NCBI RefSeq assembly: GCF_032854445.1
Contig: NC_088305.1
Coordinates: forward strand, 27,924,628-27,988,627
DNA from: Liolophura sinensis
Lineage: Eukaryota; Mollusca; Polyplacophora; Chitonida; Chitonidae
Reading direction: 5' to 3'
Length of the DNA: 64,000 bases
Below the pieces are notes generated by a model. That model ran no database searches. It was not told the DNA's origin and was given only the letters and a program-made list of their open reading frames with translations. Below are positions 11,795-21,950 of the stretch, piece after piece; the first letter of the stretch is position 1; each line of letters starts with the position of its first letter. Made by a program: the position numbers and the translations under genes.

Positions 11795-12140
11795 AAGCTG
11801 AAACCTGTACAACAATATAGCTGAAAACTTGCAATAAATAACACGTTGTAGCTGAAACCTGTACCGCAATATAGCTAAAACTCGCAATAAATACTACGTT
11901 GTAGCTGAAGCCTGTATCGCAATATAGCTGAAACTTGCACTAAATGACACGTTGTAACTGAAGCCTGTAGACCGCAAAACAGCTGAAACTTGTATAGATA
12001 TAAATAACACGTTATAGCTGAAGTCTGTGCCGCAATAGTAACTGTGCCGTATAGTAATAAATAACACGTTATAGCTGAAGTCTGTGCCGCAACATGTGGT
12101 GGAAATTTGTGAGTAATGTAGCTGAAATAGGTATAGATCC
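11795..12140. repeat. Degenerate tandem repeat, about 55-65-bp unit, 5-6 copies
   Basis: The core words AACACGTTGTAGCTGAA, GCCTGTACCGCAATATAGCT and GAAACTTGCAATAAAT recur five or six times with substitutions and indels. This is an older, partly decayed minisatellite. Confidence 0.8.
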
Positions 12141-12180
12141 ACTGTAATAGACACCACTTTCTTTCGGCAACAAATTAGGT

Positions 12181-12421
12181 GGGGTCTCTGTGGCCGAGGT
12201 GATTAGCGTGCCAGTGCGGCGCAATGACCCAGAGACCTCTAATCAGTGCAGTCGCTGTGAGTTCAAGTCCAGCTCATTTTGACTTCCTCTCCTGTCGTAA
12301 CGGAGGGTTTGCCAGCAATCTGCGGCTGTGCCCGATTTTCTCCCACCATAATACTGGCCGCCGACGAATAAGAGAAATATTCTTGAGTACGGTCTAAAAC
12401 ACCAGTTAAACAATAAATAAG
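12181..12421 (+). mobile_element. SINE family A, full-length diverged copy
   Basis: It begins GGGGTCTCTGTGGCC with an A-box-like TGGCCGAGGTGATTAGCG, a B-box-like GTGAGTTCAAGTCC, the conserved body (ACCATAATACTGGCCGCCGA) and an AAATAAGTAAAT tail. Many substitutions indicate an old insertion. Confidence 0.88.
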
Positions 12422-12761
12422 TAAATTAAGTATTATCGATGGCCAGCGGTAGACAACTCTGCATATCTACTATGGAAAGTTGCGCATAAAGATCAATACA
12501 TGCTCGTGCAAGAGCCTTAAATTTATTCCTCCTCAAATATAATTAGAACGGGCTAGGCGCCGGCGGGGAATTCGGGGAATCAATATTTTCCCTGATTACA
12601 ATTGATTAATTGTCAGCTAACACGACCTCGTGTGGGTGCGTTTCATCGGTAATGCCTTAAAGGAGTGAAGAAAACACGGTGCCATGAGCATTAGCTAATG
12701 CAGCCGGAGAACTTGGCGGACAGTGAAAGAAGCGTTCGTACAATAATGGCACAGGTCTACA
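12422..12761. other. Intergenic, nothing recognised
   Basis: Unique sequence between a SINE and the left inverted flank of the LINE region. Confidence 0.45.
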
Positions 12762-12858
12762 GCAAACATCTGTATGGTGGCCCATATACGACATTATCCC
12801 TTTTTTGAACTTTTGTAACTTTTTGTTAGGTTTCTACCTGAGTGGTGGTAGCGGTTTC
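12762..12858. repeat. Left arm of a long-range inverted repeat flanking the LINE remnant
   Basis: GGTGGCCCATATACGACATT and TTTGAACTTTTGTAACTTTT followed by TGTTAGGTTTCTACC occur in reverse complement at 15958-16062, about 3.1 kb away. Between the arms lie one SINE and the collapsed LINE. Confidence 0.75.
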
Positions 12859-12924
12859 AATTCTAACGAATGATGCACGCCATGATCAGTTCTGAAACCA
12901 AGTAGTGTTCACATTAATGCATTA

Positions 12925-13107
12925 CGGTCGCTGTGAGTTCAAGACCAGCTCATGCTGGCTTCCTCTCCGGCCGTACGTGGGAAGGTCTGCCAGCAACCTG
13001 CGGATGGTCGTGGGTTTCCGCCGGGCTCTGCCCGGTTTCCACCCACCATAATGCTGGCCGCCGTCGTATAAGTGAAATATTCTTGAGTACGGCGTAAAAC
13101 ACCAATC

Positions 13108-13137
<30 letters not shown>
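12925..13137 (+). mobile_element. SINE family A, 5'-truncated, long poly-A tail
   Basis: It starts within the head just 5' of the B box (GTGAGTTCAAGACCAG), has an intact body, and ends ACACCAATC followed by about 28 A. The pure A tail and low divergence suggest one of the younger insertions here. Confidence 0.9.
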
Positions 13138-13140
<3 letters not shown>

Positions 13141-13171
13141 TAATGCATTATAACATAGAGATGAGAATGAA

Positions 13172-14690
13172 CTATACTCTAAATTTTCTCCTAGCACACG
13201 GAAGCAGGAACCTTACTGTAGCTTCGAAGACTCTGCCAGGCTTCTTGCCAGGCCTTAAAACATTGTCTGGGGAGGGGTCTTTAATGCCAGCACAGAGTAG
13301 TTCAGCATAATAGCGATGTTTCTGGAGAGTGTATTGTGGGCATCGGAACAACATATGCTCAATTGTTTCCTCAACTTGGCAATGATCACAAACACTCGTA
13401 TCATGTAAACGAAATCTGTTTAAATAAGAATTCGTTTGAATGTGCCCGGTCCTCAGTCTGTTGTATAGGATTTCTGCTCGCCTGGAAGAAAGACTAACAA
13501 GGTGAGAATTAGAAACACTGTTATTAAAATTATAAAAATATCTCCCTGTAGTGGAGGTGTTCCAGTCTACCTGCCAAATTGAAATAAAATTCCGCTTAAA
13601 TATATACATTGCTTCTGAAACAGACAAAGACACATGTTGAGCCATATGTAAATGAGACGGCGCTTGTTTCTCTAGCTTGTTTGTTTATTCACTACTTGCA
13701 ATACTAGAATGACCTGGGACCCGCTCAAAACAGATTTCTACACCTTGGTAGAATAAACAGGTACATAAATGAATTTCTGGGACACAAAATGCACAGCCGG
13801 TTTTGTCAGTATCCAGATACTTTAAGGCATCTGTAAAAACCTGTAGATAGTGGCTCGACGTTCTGGCAATATAATCCCTTGAGAAAAGGGAGACAAACTC
13901 TGAGTTATCTGTCTTTTTCACTTCTCTGGGTAACGCTTGTGAAATATTCGGTTGACGTAACTTCCATGGAGGAAACGCAGGAATAAAATTGTACCACATT
14001 TGAATGATCTGCATTGTGTCGTACATACATATACTAAAGGGTTCTCTTTTTCTCCTAGTACCTTCAAACAGAATATCACAATGGCATGGTCTGAAAATGT
14101 CAGTTGCTGAGTTCCCATGTGAAGCCATGAACTTCACTCCAAATTGCAGTCAAGTCCATAATCTAATCGTGAACGATAAGCGCTCGATACATTAACAGCA
14201 TGTACAGCTAACTTATATTGTCTTCTCCGGGAGAAGACTCCTTCTTAGCTGAAAGACCTTATTTAACTCAGGAAGTGAAAACTATTCATTTATGGCCAAA
14301 TCATCGAATAAAACATTCTCAAAAGAATTGGAGTTTTCCATGTTTTCCTTGCGTTCCGGAAATTCCGGATCGTTGTTGTCCGAACTTGATACATATGCAA
14401 AGTTATCTGCTAAAACATCACATTTTTCTTTGTCTGTACCGGAGGCTGTCATACCGGTACTCAGTATAGGAATAGCTGAGTGCTTACGATTTCCGCTGAT
14501 TGCTTTCACCTGGGACCACACGGTCTAAAGAGAAGTGCGATTGGTGATATTTGAGCAATATTTACGCCAGTGGGCTTTCTGTGTTTGCTTAATAACACGC
14601 TGTGCAACAGCCTTGCAACGTTTATATTCAATGATATCTTCATAAAGACGCGTACGACATGCCCTATTCTTTGTCGTTTCCTGTCCCTAC
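13172..14690 (-). pseudogene. LINE ORF2 remnant (RT fragments, RNase H, C-terminal zinc-binding region)
   Basis: Read on the - strand, pieces of a non-LTR retrotransposon ORF2 appear in order. About 14690-14290 is a pre-RT segment with KRCKAVAQRVIKQTQKAHWR and WSQVKAISGN. Around 14215-14245 is SPGEDNIS, resembling the RT motif SPGPDGI. Near 14160 is RSRLDYG. About 13980-13800 is an RNase H start (YLQVFTDALKYLDTDKTG, with the usual D-G become D-A). At 13645-13172 is the C-terminal region with LRTGHIQTN, CDHCQ and HMLFRCPQY, the usual C-x2-C…H-x4-C arrangement. The endonuclease and the RT core including the YxDD box are missing, and several stops and shifts separate the pieces. ORF2 with RNase H points to the I/R1-like group of LINEs; the clade is uncertain. 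It is dead. Confidence 0.85.
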
Positions 14691-15380
14691 GGACAGTTTT
14701 CAGTGCAGCTGCATAAGACACTCTTTCAGTTGCTTTTATGAACTGCGCTTTGCTCACCTCTTTATAGCCTTGGTATGCAGCACTTTGTTCCCCCCCCCCC
14801 CCCCCCAACAGTAACAGCATTTTGGGGACTCCAAATTAGGACAATTGGGAAACTCATGTGCCCCACCACATCGAGGACACCTGTCTGGCCCTTTACAACG
14901 CATTGCTATATGCCCTATTCTCTGGCATTTGTAGCAACGAACCATAGCAAGAATAAACTGTTTAACTGAAAATACCTGATAAACCAATTTTACTTCTTCT
15001 GGGAGTGATTTATGGTCAAAATGTAGTATCATTACGTTGCTAGGAGACTTATTCTTTCAGCACTTTAGCCTTTCAACTTTACAAAATTTCTCGGATTTCA
15101 GGACATCCAAAATTTCGTCCGGAGATATATCGTCCCAATTGCCGTATATAACAACCTTTAGCAAAGACTTGTTTTGTACAGTGCAGGTTATATCTCTACC
15201 CATGATACTTTTTAGTCTCAGCAGTTTGCTACATTGTCCTCAAGAAATACATGTCACAATCAAATCCCCCGACCTCATTTTTCTAACCGACTTTACATTA
15301 TCCACTGCCTGTTGTAATTCTACTCCTAACTTTATAGGACTGAAGGCCGCGATAGGGACATTACCAACAGCCGACATTAT
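14691..15380 (-). pseudogene. LINE ORF1 (gag-like, CCHC zinc knuckles) remnant
   Basis: On the - strand the frame from about 15375 reads MSAVGNVPIAAFSPIKLGVE, SVRKMRSGDLIVTC and then a stop. It continues through SPDEILDVLKSEKFCKVERL, another stop, and from 15032 reaches CYKCQRIGHIAMRC and CPRCGGAHEFPNC, two adjacent zinc knuckles typical of LINE ORF1 nucleic-acid-binding proteins. A run of 16 C/G at 14791-14806 then breaks the frame, and SAAYQGYKEVSKAQFIKATE continues in another. ORF1 joins ORF2 sequence directly near 14690, so ORF1's end and the endonuclease are deleted. Known role: binds element RNA. Here it is non-functional. Confidence 0.85.
14791..14806. repeat. Homopolymer C16 inside the LINE remnant
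   Basis: Sixteen C on + fall within the second zinc-knuckle region and shift the frame. The exact length may also be unreliable in the assembly. Confidence 0.9.
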
Positions 15381-15938
15381 AACATCCAGGCTGCTATTTA
15401 TACAGTCCTGGCTGAGAGTTGTCTCTTTTGGCTTTTTACCTCGAGTATAATTTTCGCGAGTATCATCTTAGGGAGACCGGCTTCGTTTACTTTCGGCAAC
15501 AGAAGTTTGAGTTTGTAATACGTCCATGCCTTCCACTTGCATCGACAAGTGAAGTTAGTACACTGACAGTTATTGGGATACTCCACCCGCGGGGCGCCTC
15601 GGGTAAGGGACAAGACAACAGGAGCAACATATTTGCATAGTTAAATGTTTATATACATACGTACATACAATCTGATTCTAAGTGCGAGAGCTGTCTGTGT
15701 GGCACGTGACAGAGCTGGCTCAAAACACCTCCGTACTCTATGGCCTCTCAAACCGGCCTCCGCTTCTACCTGAGTGAAAACGGTTTTCAGCATGACGGAG
15801 AAAGGCGTGCATGAGACAAGTCACATGGAATTCCACACGACCTCCCTATAGAGTACAGTTTCTGTAGCCAAAATGATTTTATCTTCCATTAATAGCTCGT
15901 CCTTAAGAAACGAGAACGAGGCTTCTTGCGTCACGTGA
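15381..15938. other. LINE 5' border region and unique sequence
   Basis: The 5' end of the LINE cannot be placed; it may extend to about 15620 (a 71-codon open frame on -). Beyond that no feature is recognised up to the inverted flank. Confidence 0.35.
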
Positions 15939-15979
15939 GTTTCCACCTGGGTGAAAACCGTTTCCACCCAGGTGAAAAC
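15939..15979. repeat. Two tandem 20-bp near-palindromes
   Basis: GTTTCCACCTGGGTGAAAAC is followed at once by GTTTCCACCCAGGTGAAAAC. Each is nearly its own reverse complement, and the pair is both a direct and an inverted repeat. Confidence 0.8.
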
Positions 15980-16062
15980 GTGGTGGAAACCTAACAAAAA
16001 GTTACAAAAGTTCAGAAAAAAAGGAAAATGTCGTATATGGGCCACCGTACATCTGCTTTCAT
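15958..16062. repeat. Right arm of the long-range inverted repeat
   Basis: GAAACCTAACAAAAAGTTAC, AAAAGTTCAG and ATGTCGTATATGGGCCACCG are the reverse complement of 12762-12858 with few mismatches. Confidence 0.75.
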
Positions 16063-16180
16063 CACCCTATATATGTTTCCAATCTTTTAATTTCTGTGAC
16101 ATTTTGAGGAAGACGGCAGAGAAATGGAAACAATCTACTTGTTAAGGGTCGAGGATGTATATAGCAATTGTACACATATG

Positions 16181-16275
16181 GTTTATTTATTTATTTATTT
16201 ATTTTTTTTTTACGCCGTACTCAAGAATATTTCACTTATACGACGGCGGCCAGGGTTATGGTGGGGGAAATCCGT
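16181..16275 (-). mobile_element. SINE family A, 5'-truncated copy
   Basis: (TTTA)n and poly-T tail, then TACGCCGTACTCAAGAATAT and TACGACGGCGGCCAG. It breaks off after GGTGGGGGAAAT. Confidence 0.82.
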
Positions 16276-16529
16276 TACACATACATATTACATACGGATA
16301 TTTGGTTACGTCTACGGATATACGCCGATATACATATAAGTAGGAAACAACATACAGATTGGCTAAATGACTAACCAGCTTCAGTAACGGATGTATTGCA
16401 TAACTCACTGATTTGCTCAATAATTACTACATTACCACTAATTATAGAATAAAGGAAGATTGACTGACGTACAGACGGATTTTGATTCAATTTTGAGAGT
16501 CAGTACTTCTGCATGCAAAGCGTATTGCA

Positions 16530-16796
16530 ATTTTTTTTTATTTGATTGGTGTTCTCCGCGGTACTGAAGAATATTTCACTAATACCACGGCGGCCAACAT
16601 TATATGTTTGAAGGAAACCGAGTCAAGCCCGCGGGAAACCCACGACCATCTGCGGGTTGCTGGCAGACCCTCTCACGTACGGCCGGGGAAGAAGCCAGCA
16701 TGAGCTGGACTTGAACTCGCAACCACCGTATTGGTGAGAGGGTCTTGCGTCATTACGCCGCGCTGGCACGCTTATGACCTTGGCCACGGAGGCCCC
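16530..16796 (-). mobile_element. SINE family A, full-length copy
   Basis: Tail, body (ACGGCGGCCAACATTATA), B box in reverse (GGACTTGAACTCGCAACC) and A-box region down to GGCCACGGAGGCCCC are all present on the - strand. Confidence 0.9.
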
Positions 16797-18394
16797 TGTA
16801 ATTAGATAGTCCAGATATAGGCCTACATAAGGATCAAGAAAGTGCAGAGTTTTGCTCACGTATTAACTTGCTTTGTCACAGGCCTTAACCACTTATAATA
16901 TTTTGAAATATACCTATTTGCAGAAACAAATGGCATAAGAGTGCCAAGAGAGTTGAAAATGTTGTTGAAGGATGATACAGCCATACAGAAACTCAGCATT
17001 AGACCTCAAGTGTAGGATGAGTTCATGACAATTGATAACACATGCACATGAATTTCGTGGATGAGTGGTTAATATGAAAATTAAAGATGCTCGTATTGCC
17101 GTTTGCGCAACCCCCATCAATATGTCGTGCTTGACTTCGGCATGTATAAACATGCCAAAATTCGGTCGATCATTATGTATGCATGTGAAACATTTCTGGA
17201 TATGGCGTTAGACAGCAACCCATAGCAATCTAACGCAATACAGTGCATCATTTAGCAGGTACCTTGTTAAGTGTGGTGGGTAAACTGGTTTCCCCACTTT
17301 CATCAACAAACCACGTGATTACCGTTATATTATGTGAAGTACCCTGGAGTGTCAGGTAAAACACCGATCAAACCAAACTGCAGGACGGGACTTTCTTTAC
17401 ATATACGCCCATGCTACAGCACTTATTAACTAAATGGAACAAGTAAACGTTCAAAAGGCGTGCTACCCTAATTCGTCAATCTATTCAACTACCTCTGCAA
17501 CCAATAATTTGAGTCATTCTGGGAGAACTATGGGGTTTAGAGAAATAATTTGCGCAGCTTAATACAGCTTGCATCTTTAGTGACACTAACAAATCATTTT
17601 AGCATCATTTTCATTATAATTGTGTGCATAAATTTCACTGAAAAAAATACTTTAGCGGTCGAAAATGTTGAAGATTTACGGAATGTTTACGGTTACAGCT
17701 ACACGTTATGCTTCCTGGATAAATCTGGCGACCTCCAAGCTGATTTTTTCTCCCAGCTTTCAAGCATAATGCTGACATTTTCTGTCTGAGATATTTCACA
17801 AGTATCTATTTTGGGCTAGCACGAGTTGGAGACAAAACGCCTATTTTAGTTTACATTAGAATAAAGAGCTAGCTTGTTCCTTGCTGCATTACGTACAACT
17901 GCATGTATGACATTTCGCGAACTCCCGTTGTTCTGCAGACTTCACACGCCAACCTTTGACGAAAACGGCCATCTTTACGTGTCAACATCGTAAATGGTTA
18001 TCTTAAGGCCGTGTCAAAATTTAGCCAGGCTTTTTTGGCTCACGGAAAACACATCGAACTTTTGAACTGCGGTGCAGCCGATTTTTTTCTCCGTAATGAA
18101 AACGAACCATCGTCTTTTTATGTCCACCCAGGAATGTTTGCAGGGGATTATTCTTACAAGGTGCGAACATTTTGGGATTGATCTGACTATTTCGGCTGCC
18201 GGTGTTTGAGACAGACCCAAAGCTATCCCTTTATTGATGCGTTAAAACTGACGTCATTGACTTCATGTTTCTTGCAATGCAGTCCTTTCGACCAAAAGGC
18301 CGCTCCAGTTCAGTTTTTTGGTTTATGGCTACATCTTGGAACCACCGTCAAACATCGTTAAACGCTGTTGTTTGCCTCAGTTTCCTCTTACCAT
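16797..18394. other. Intergenic, one diverged dispersed repeat, otherwise nothing recognised
   Basis: It holds a stretch (17480-17700) that recurs at 20236-20450, and a possible worn SINE tail near 17355 (AAAACACCGATCAAAC). No exon is recognised. Confidence 0.45.
17480..17700 (+). repeat. Dispersed repeat, copy 1 (unclassified)
   Basis: GCTTGCATCTTTAGTGACAC, AACAAATCATTTTAGCATCA and AATTTCACTGAAAAAAATAC match 20236-20450 in order and orientation at an estimated 75-80 percent by eye. Confidence 0.65.
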
Positions 18395-18830
18395 ATCCCG
18401 ACCGCCGTCATACATGGTGATGCACCGATGTTTTCTCAGTTTCCTCTAACCATAACCCGACCGCCGTCACATGGTGATGCACCGATGTCTTCTCAGTTTC
18501 CTCTAACAATAACCAGACCGCCGTCACATGGTGATGTTCCGATGTCTTCTTGGTTTCCCCCAACAATAACCCGACTGCCGTCACATGGTGATGCACCGAT
18601 GACTATTTGGTTTCCTCTAACTATAACCCGACTGCCGTCACATAGCGATGCACGGATGTCTTCTCAGTTTCCTCTAACCATAACCCGACCACCGTCACAT
18701 GGTGATGTTCCGATGTCTTCTTGGTTTCCTCTGACTATAGACCGACCGCCGTCACATGGTGATGCGCCGATGTCTTCTCGGTTTCCTCTAACCGAAACCC
18801 GACCGCCATCATACATGGCGATGCGCCGTG
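18395..18830 (+). repeat. Minisatellite, about 57-bp unit, about 8 copies, derived from SINE-like sequence, open in one frame
   Basis: The unit is roughly GGTGATGCACCGATGTCTTC, TCAGTTTCCTCTAACCATAA, CCCGACCGCCGTCACAT. The block GTTTCCTC…ACCATAA…CCGCCGTC matches the reverse body of SINE family A (GGTTTCCTCCCACCATAATG, CTGGCCGCCGTC). With a length divisible by 3 the array stays open on + as repeats of PPSHGDAPMSSQFPLTITR, and the frame runs from 18368 to 19108 (246 codons). More diverged, proline-rich copies with TTTCCTCC and CCGCCATACATTCA continue to about 19060. There is no start context, splice signal or domain supporting a protein. I treat the frame as a by-product of the repeat. Confidence 0.85.
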
Positions 18831-19060
18831 TTTTCCCTAGATTTCCCCCATCAAAATATCAACCGTCGTCATATTTGGCAAGCCGCGATTTCTTTGTTGT
18901 TTTTTCAGGTTTCCTCCACCCTAATCTCCTCCCAGAAAACCCACCCCCGCCATACATTCACCATGAAGTGCAGTTGTTTCCTCCTCTGGTTTCCTCCACT
19001 CACAGCCCCATTCCTCCCATAAAACCGCCATACATTCATGATGAAGTGTTTCCCCTGGTT

Positions 19061-19484
19061 TCTTCACCATATAAACCACATGATCCGCAAACCAATGAAT
19101 ACAATTGAAATCGCCTAACAGTTGTTAAAGTTCCCAAAGAAAGACTTCATTTTTCGGCCTTACGCAAGCGAGAAAAGTAAACACAGTTTGTCAATAATTA
19201 TCGAAGCCCATGCAAGCTTCAAAAAAAAAAAAAAAAAAAAGAAAGAAAGAAAGAAAAATTGCGCAGACGTTTTTATCGAGTCCGCTATACAACATGTTAG
19301 GTAATGCCTTTATACATATAACACCATTATAACGCTAACGTCTGAGGTTCGAATCCAGATCTGGCTGACGGCTGGCCTAGATGTATACTTTTATGTCTGG
19401 GATTTTATCTGGTAGATAGCAAACTACCTGAACGACTACATGAAGGAAGTCATAAAATGCTCCATCGATTATTTCTTATTTTTT
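19061..19484. other. Intergenic with A-rich run
   Basis: It contains about 22 A followed by (GAAA)n at 19220-19258 and, near 19345-19375, a B-box-like GAGGTTCGAATCCAGATC that could be a worn SINE head. No gene is recognised. Confidence 0.4.
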
Positions 19485-19620
19485 TTAAATTTTTTTATTT
19501 ATTTATTAATTAATTTATTTGATTGGTGATTTACGCCGTACTCAAATATAGCTCCAATATTTCAATTATACGACGACGGCCGGTGAGAGGAAACTAATCA
19601 ATAGTGAAGAGAGGCTCATT
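19485..19620 (-). mobile_element. SINE family A, truncated diverged copy
   Basis: Long TTTA-rich tail, then TTTGATTGGTGATTTACGCC and TATACGACGACGGCCGGTGA. It breaks off shortly after. Confidence 0.75.
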
Positions 19621-21437
19621 AGACAGACCGCGGGAAAATATGCTCAATAATACTCATTTTTTTCCCGTTGGTGCATTGAAATGTTTGATTATTTTGTAGA
19701 TCAGTTTCTAGAGTGTAAGAGTATATATTTTACTATAATTATATGAGGCACATCCAAGGATAAAACTCTACCGGAATAAAATTATATAATCCATAAAATG
19801 ATTAGCAGTTTGCATGAGGTTCCAAGTTTAAGTATTGGGAAAATAATTTAAAAATAGATCTACATTTATACTAGCATACAAAAATTCAGAATTCAGAGAA
19901 CAATCTTGATTTTGTGACATTCTTGTGTACAGACTGTACGAGTAACATAGAAACAATAACCCATTTGATGCATATAACTGTGTTTGATGGAGTGACGTTG
20001 ATCGTCAAATTAGCGCACCCTACTGAGCGCTGGTCGTTATAAAAGCCATTGTACTGGAGAGGACATGAAAAAATAACCAGAAATGTAAAAAAAGTCTTTT
20101 TTTATTTTAGTAAGGCAATTTATTAAATGCTAGTTCGTTCTGTATGGCATCAGCGTACAGCTGCTACTCCTCTAAGTGTGTTTGAATATGCATCGGTACA
20201 GTATCGAAAAGCACACATAAATACACCTGTATGCTCTAATTATTTGACCTTTTCAACCACCACTGCGACCAGTATTTTGAAACATTTTGAGAGAGTTATG
20301 GAATGCAGAGTAAATTGCAAAGTTTTATTAAGCTTGCATCTTTGGTGACACAAACAAATCATTTTTGACGTCATTTTCATAACAATTGTTTGCATAAATT
20401 CCAATGAAAAAAATGCTTCAGATTTCGACAAAAGTTTGAAGATAAACAATAATTATATGTATATACGAACGCTTCCCGTACATCTCCCCTGAAATATCCT
20501 AATCAGCACATGTAATTTGCCAACAGTAAATATAAGGCGAAATCATTTATCAAGACTAAGTACATTGAGTACTTTTTCTTTGATTCTACACACGTCGACA
20601 TTGCATGGATTTTTGTTTTTTCTTTTCGTCTTCAGGTCTGGGTTCAATGGGGGTAAATAAGTAAAATCTCCATGCCACAAGGCTGACCCCACACTCGGGA
20701 GCCTCACCCTTTAAACCCCAGGCAGTTACACACATATATACATGAATATATGTATACAACTGCTGATCTATACATATTTCCGTTGGTTGGTAAAGCAGCC
20801 CACCGCGCTCAGCTCAGCAGATTCTCTGGGTGCATAGCCGTCCACACAGAACACCACTGACCTCGGTGAATGGTCAATATTCAGCCTTGCTCAATCAATG
20901 TCACCCGCCGGATAAATTCCTCTTGCATAAAAAATTGACAAAAGAATTTGCCACAAAAAAAAAAAAAAAAAAAAAAAGATATTGTTACGTGGGCTAAAAA
21001 AAGCAAAGGTGGACACAAGAGTTAAGGCTGTGTCCACAAGCTTTCCAAGGCTAAATTTATCTTATTTGCTACTTTAACAACGCGAAGGTGAAAGGGCCAT
21101 ACATGGATCCCAGGCTGGTGCGGCTCGGAAGATGTTTGTTCTCAGATCAAAGGCAACGTTCCACAACTTGAGGATTTTCAAACCGTAAAAGTGCAGCCCG
21201 CGAACAGCGTCACAGATGACAGACAGGAAATGAAGAGCAGTTTTGTTCACGAATCCTGAAATCTTGTATGGACGCAGTGTTGTCTGGTCCTGCGGAAGTC
21301 CGAGAGTGCTGTGAGATTAGAAAGGTTGCGCAGGCCCAGGGAAGCTGTATCTGTTGATGGATCAACTGGCTATTTAATTTATATGTTACCTTGTGTATAT
21401 CTCCGTCATATAGGTCTAGCTATACTATATAGATCCA
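19621..21437. other. Intergenic, one dispersed repeat copy, otherwise nothing recognised
   Basis: AT-rich. It includes copy 2 of the 17.5-kb dispersed repeat and a 24-A run at 20955-20978. No exon is recognised. Confidence 0.45.
20236..20450 (+). repeat. Dispersed repeat, copy 2 (unclassified)
   Basis: It shares AAGCTTGCATCTTTGGTGAC, CAAACAAATCATTTTTGACG and CATAAATTCCAATGAAAAAA with 17480-17700 in the same orientation. The spacing is 2.75 kb. Confidence 0.65.
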
Positions 21438-21690
21438 CAAAGATTTATTCATTTATTTCATTGGAGGTTAACGCGATAAATGAGGGGTTAGGGAGCGTGT
21501 GCCCGGGTTATGAACGACCGACCGGCCTTTTGCATGTTAATGACGAACACTGCCACGTGACGTACAAATTTAGTCACCATTACCCCAATCACAAGCAATC
21601 AGAGTGGATGAACTGACAAATTCACGGCCCAAGACCGGGTTTGAACCTGCACCTCGTGCGTTCTAGAGTTTAACAGGCAGCCAGCTTACA
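21438..21690 (-). mobile_element. SINE family C (second tRNA-headed type), copy 1
   Basis: Read on -, it has a B-box-like GGTTCAAACCCGGTCTTGGG near the head, then GTTCGTCATTAACATGCAAA and an AT-rich tail with ATGAAATAAATGAATAAAT. The same order of blocks (GGTTCAAATCCGGCCTTGGG, GTTCGTCAGTAACATGCCAA, ATCAAATAAATCAATAAA) recurs at 55895-56237. Confidence 0.65.
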
Positions 21691-21691
21691 G

Positions 21692-21950
21692 TGTATTTAT
21701 TTATTTGATTGGTGTTTTATGCCGTACACAAGAATATTTCACTTATACGACGGCGGCCAGCATTAAGGTGGGAGGAAACAGGGCAGAACCCGGGGGAAAC
21801 CCATAACCATCTGCAGGCTGCTGGAGGACCTTCCCGCGTACGGCTGGAGAGGACACCAGCTAGAGCTTGACGAGCTCACAGCAACCGCATTGATGAGAGG
21901 CTCAAGGGTCATTGCGCCGCGCTGGCACGCTAATCACCTCGGCCCATCGA
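21692..21950 (-). mobile_element. SINE family A, full-length copy next to family C
   Basis: (TTTA)n tail, TTGATTGGTGTTTTATGCCG, body with GGTGGGAGGAAACAGGGCAG, and head ending GCCGCGCTGGCACGCTAATC. It lies immediately beside the family C copy in the same orientation. Confidence 0.9.

Noticed and set aside
13172-15380. Zinc-knuckle and RNase H-like frames as host genes
   Set aside because: The order and motifs are those of a non-LTR retrotransposon, with stops and deletions.
18368-19108. 246-codon proline-rich open frame as a gene
   Set aside because: It is produced by a 57-bp repeat with SINE-body similarity, and there are no start, splice or domain signals.
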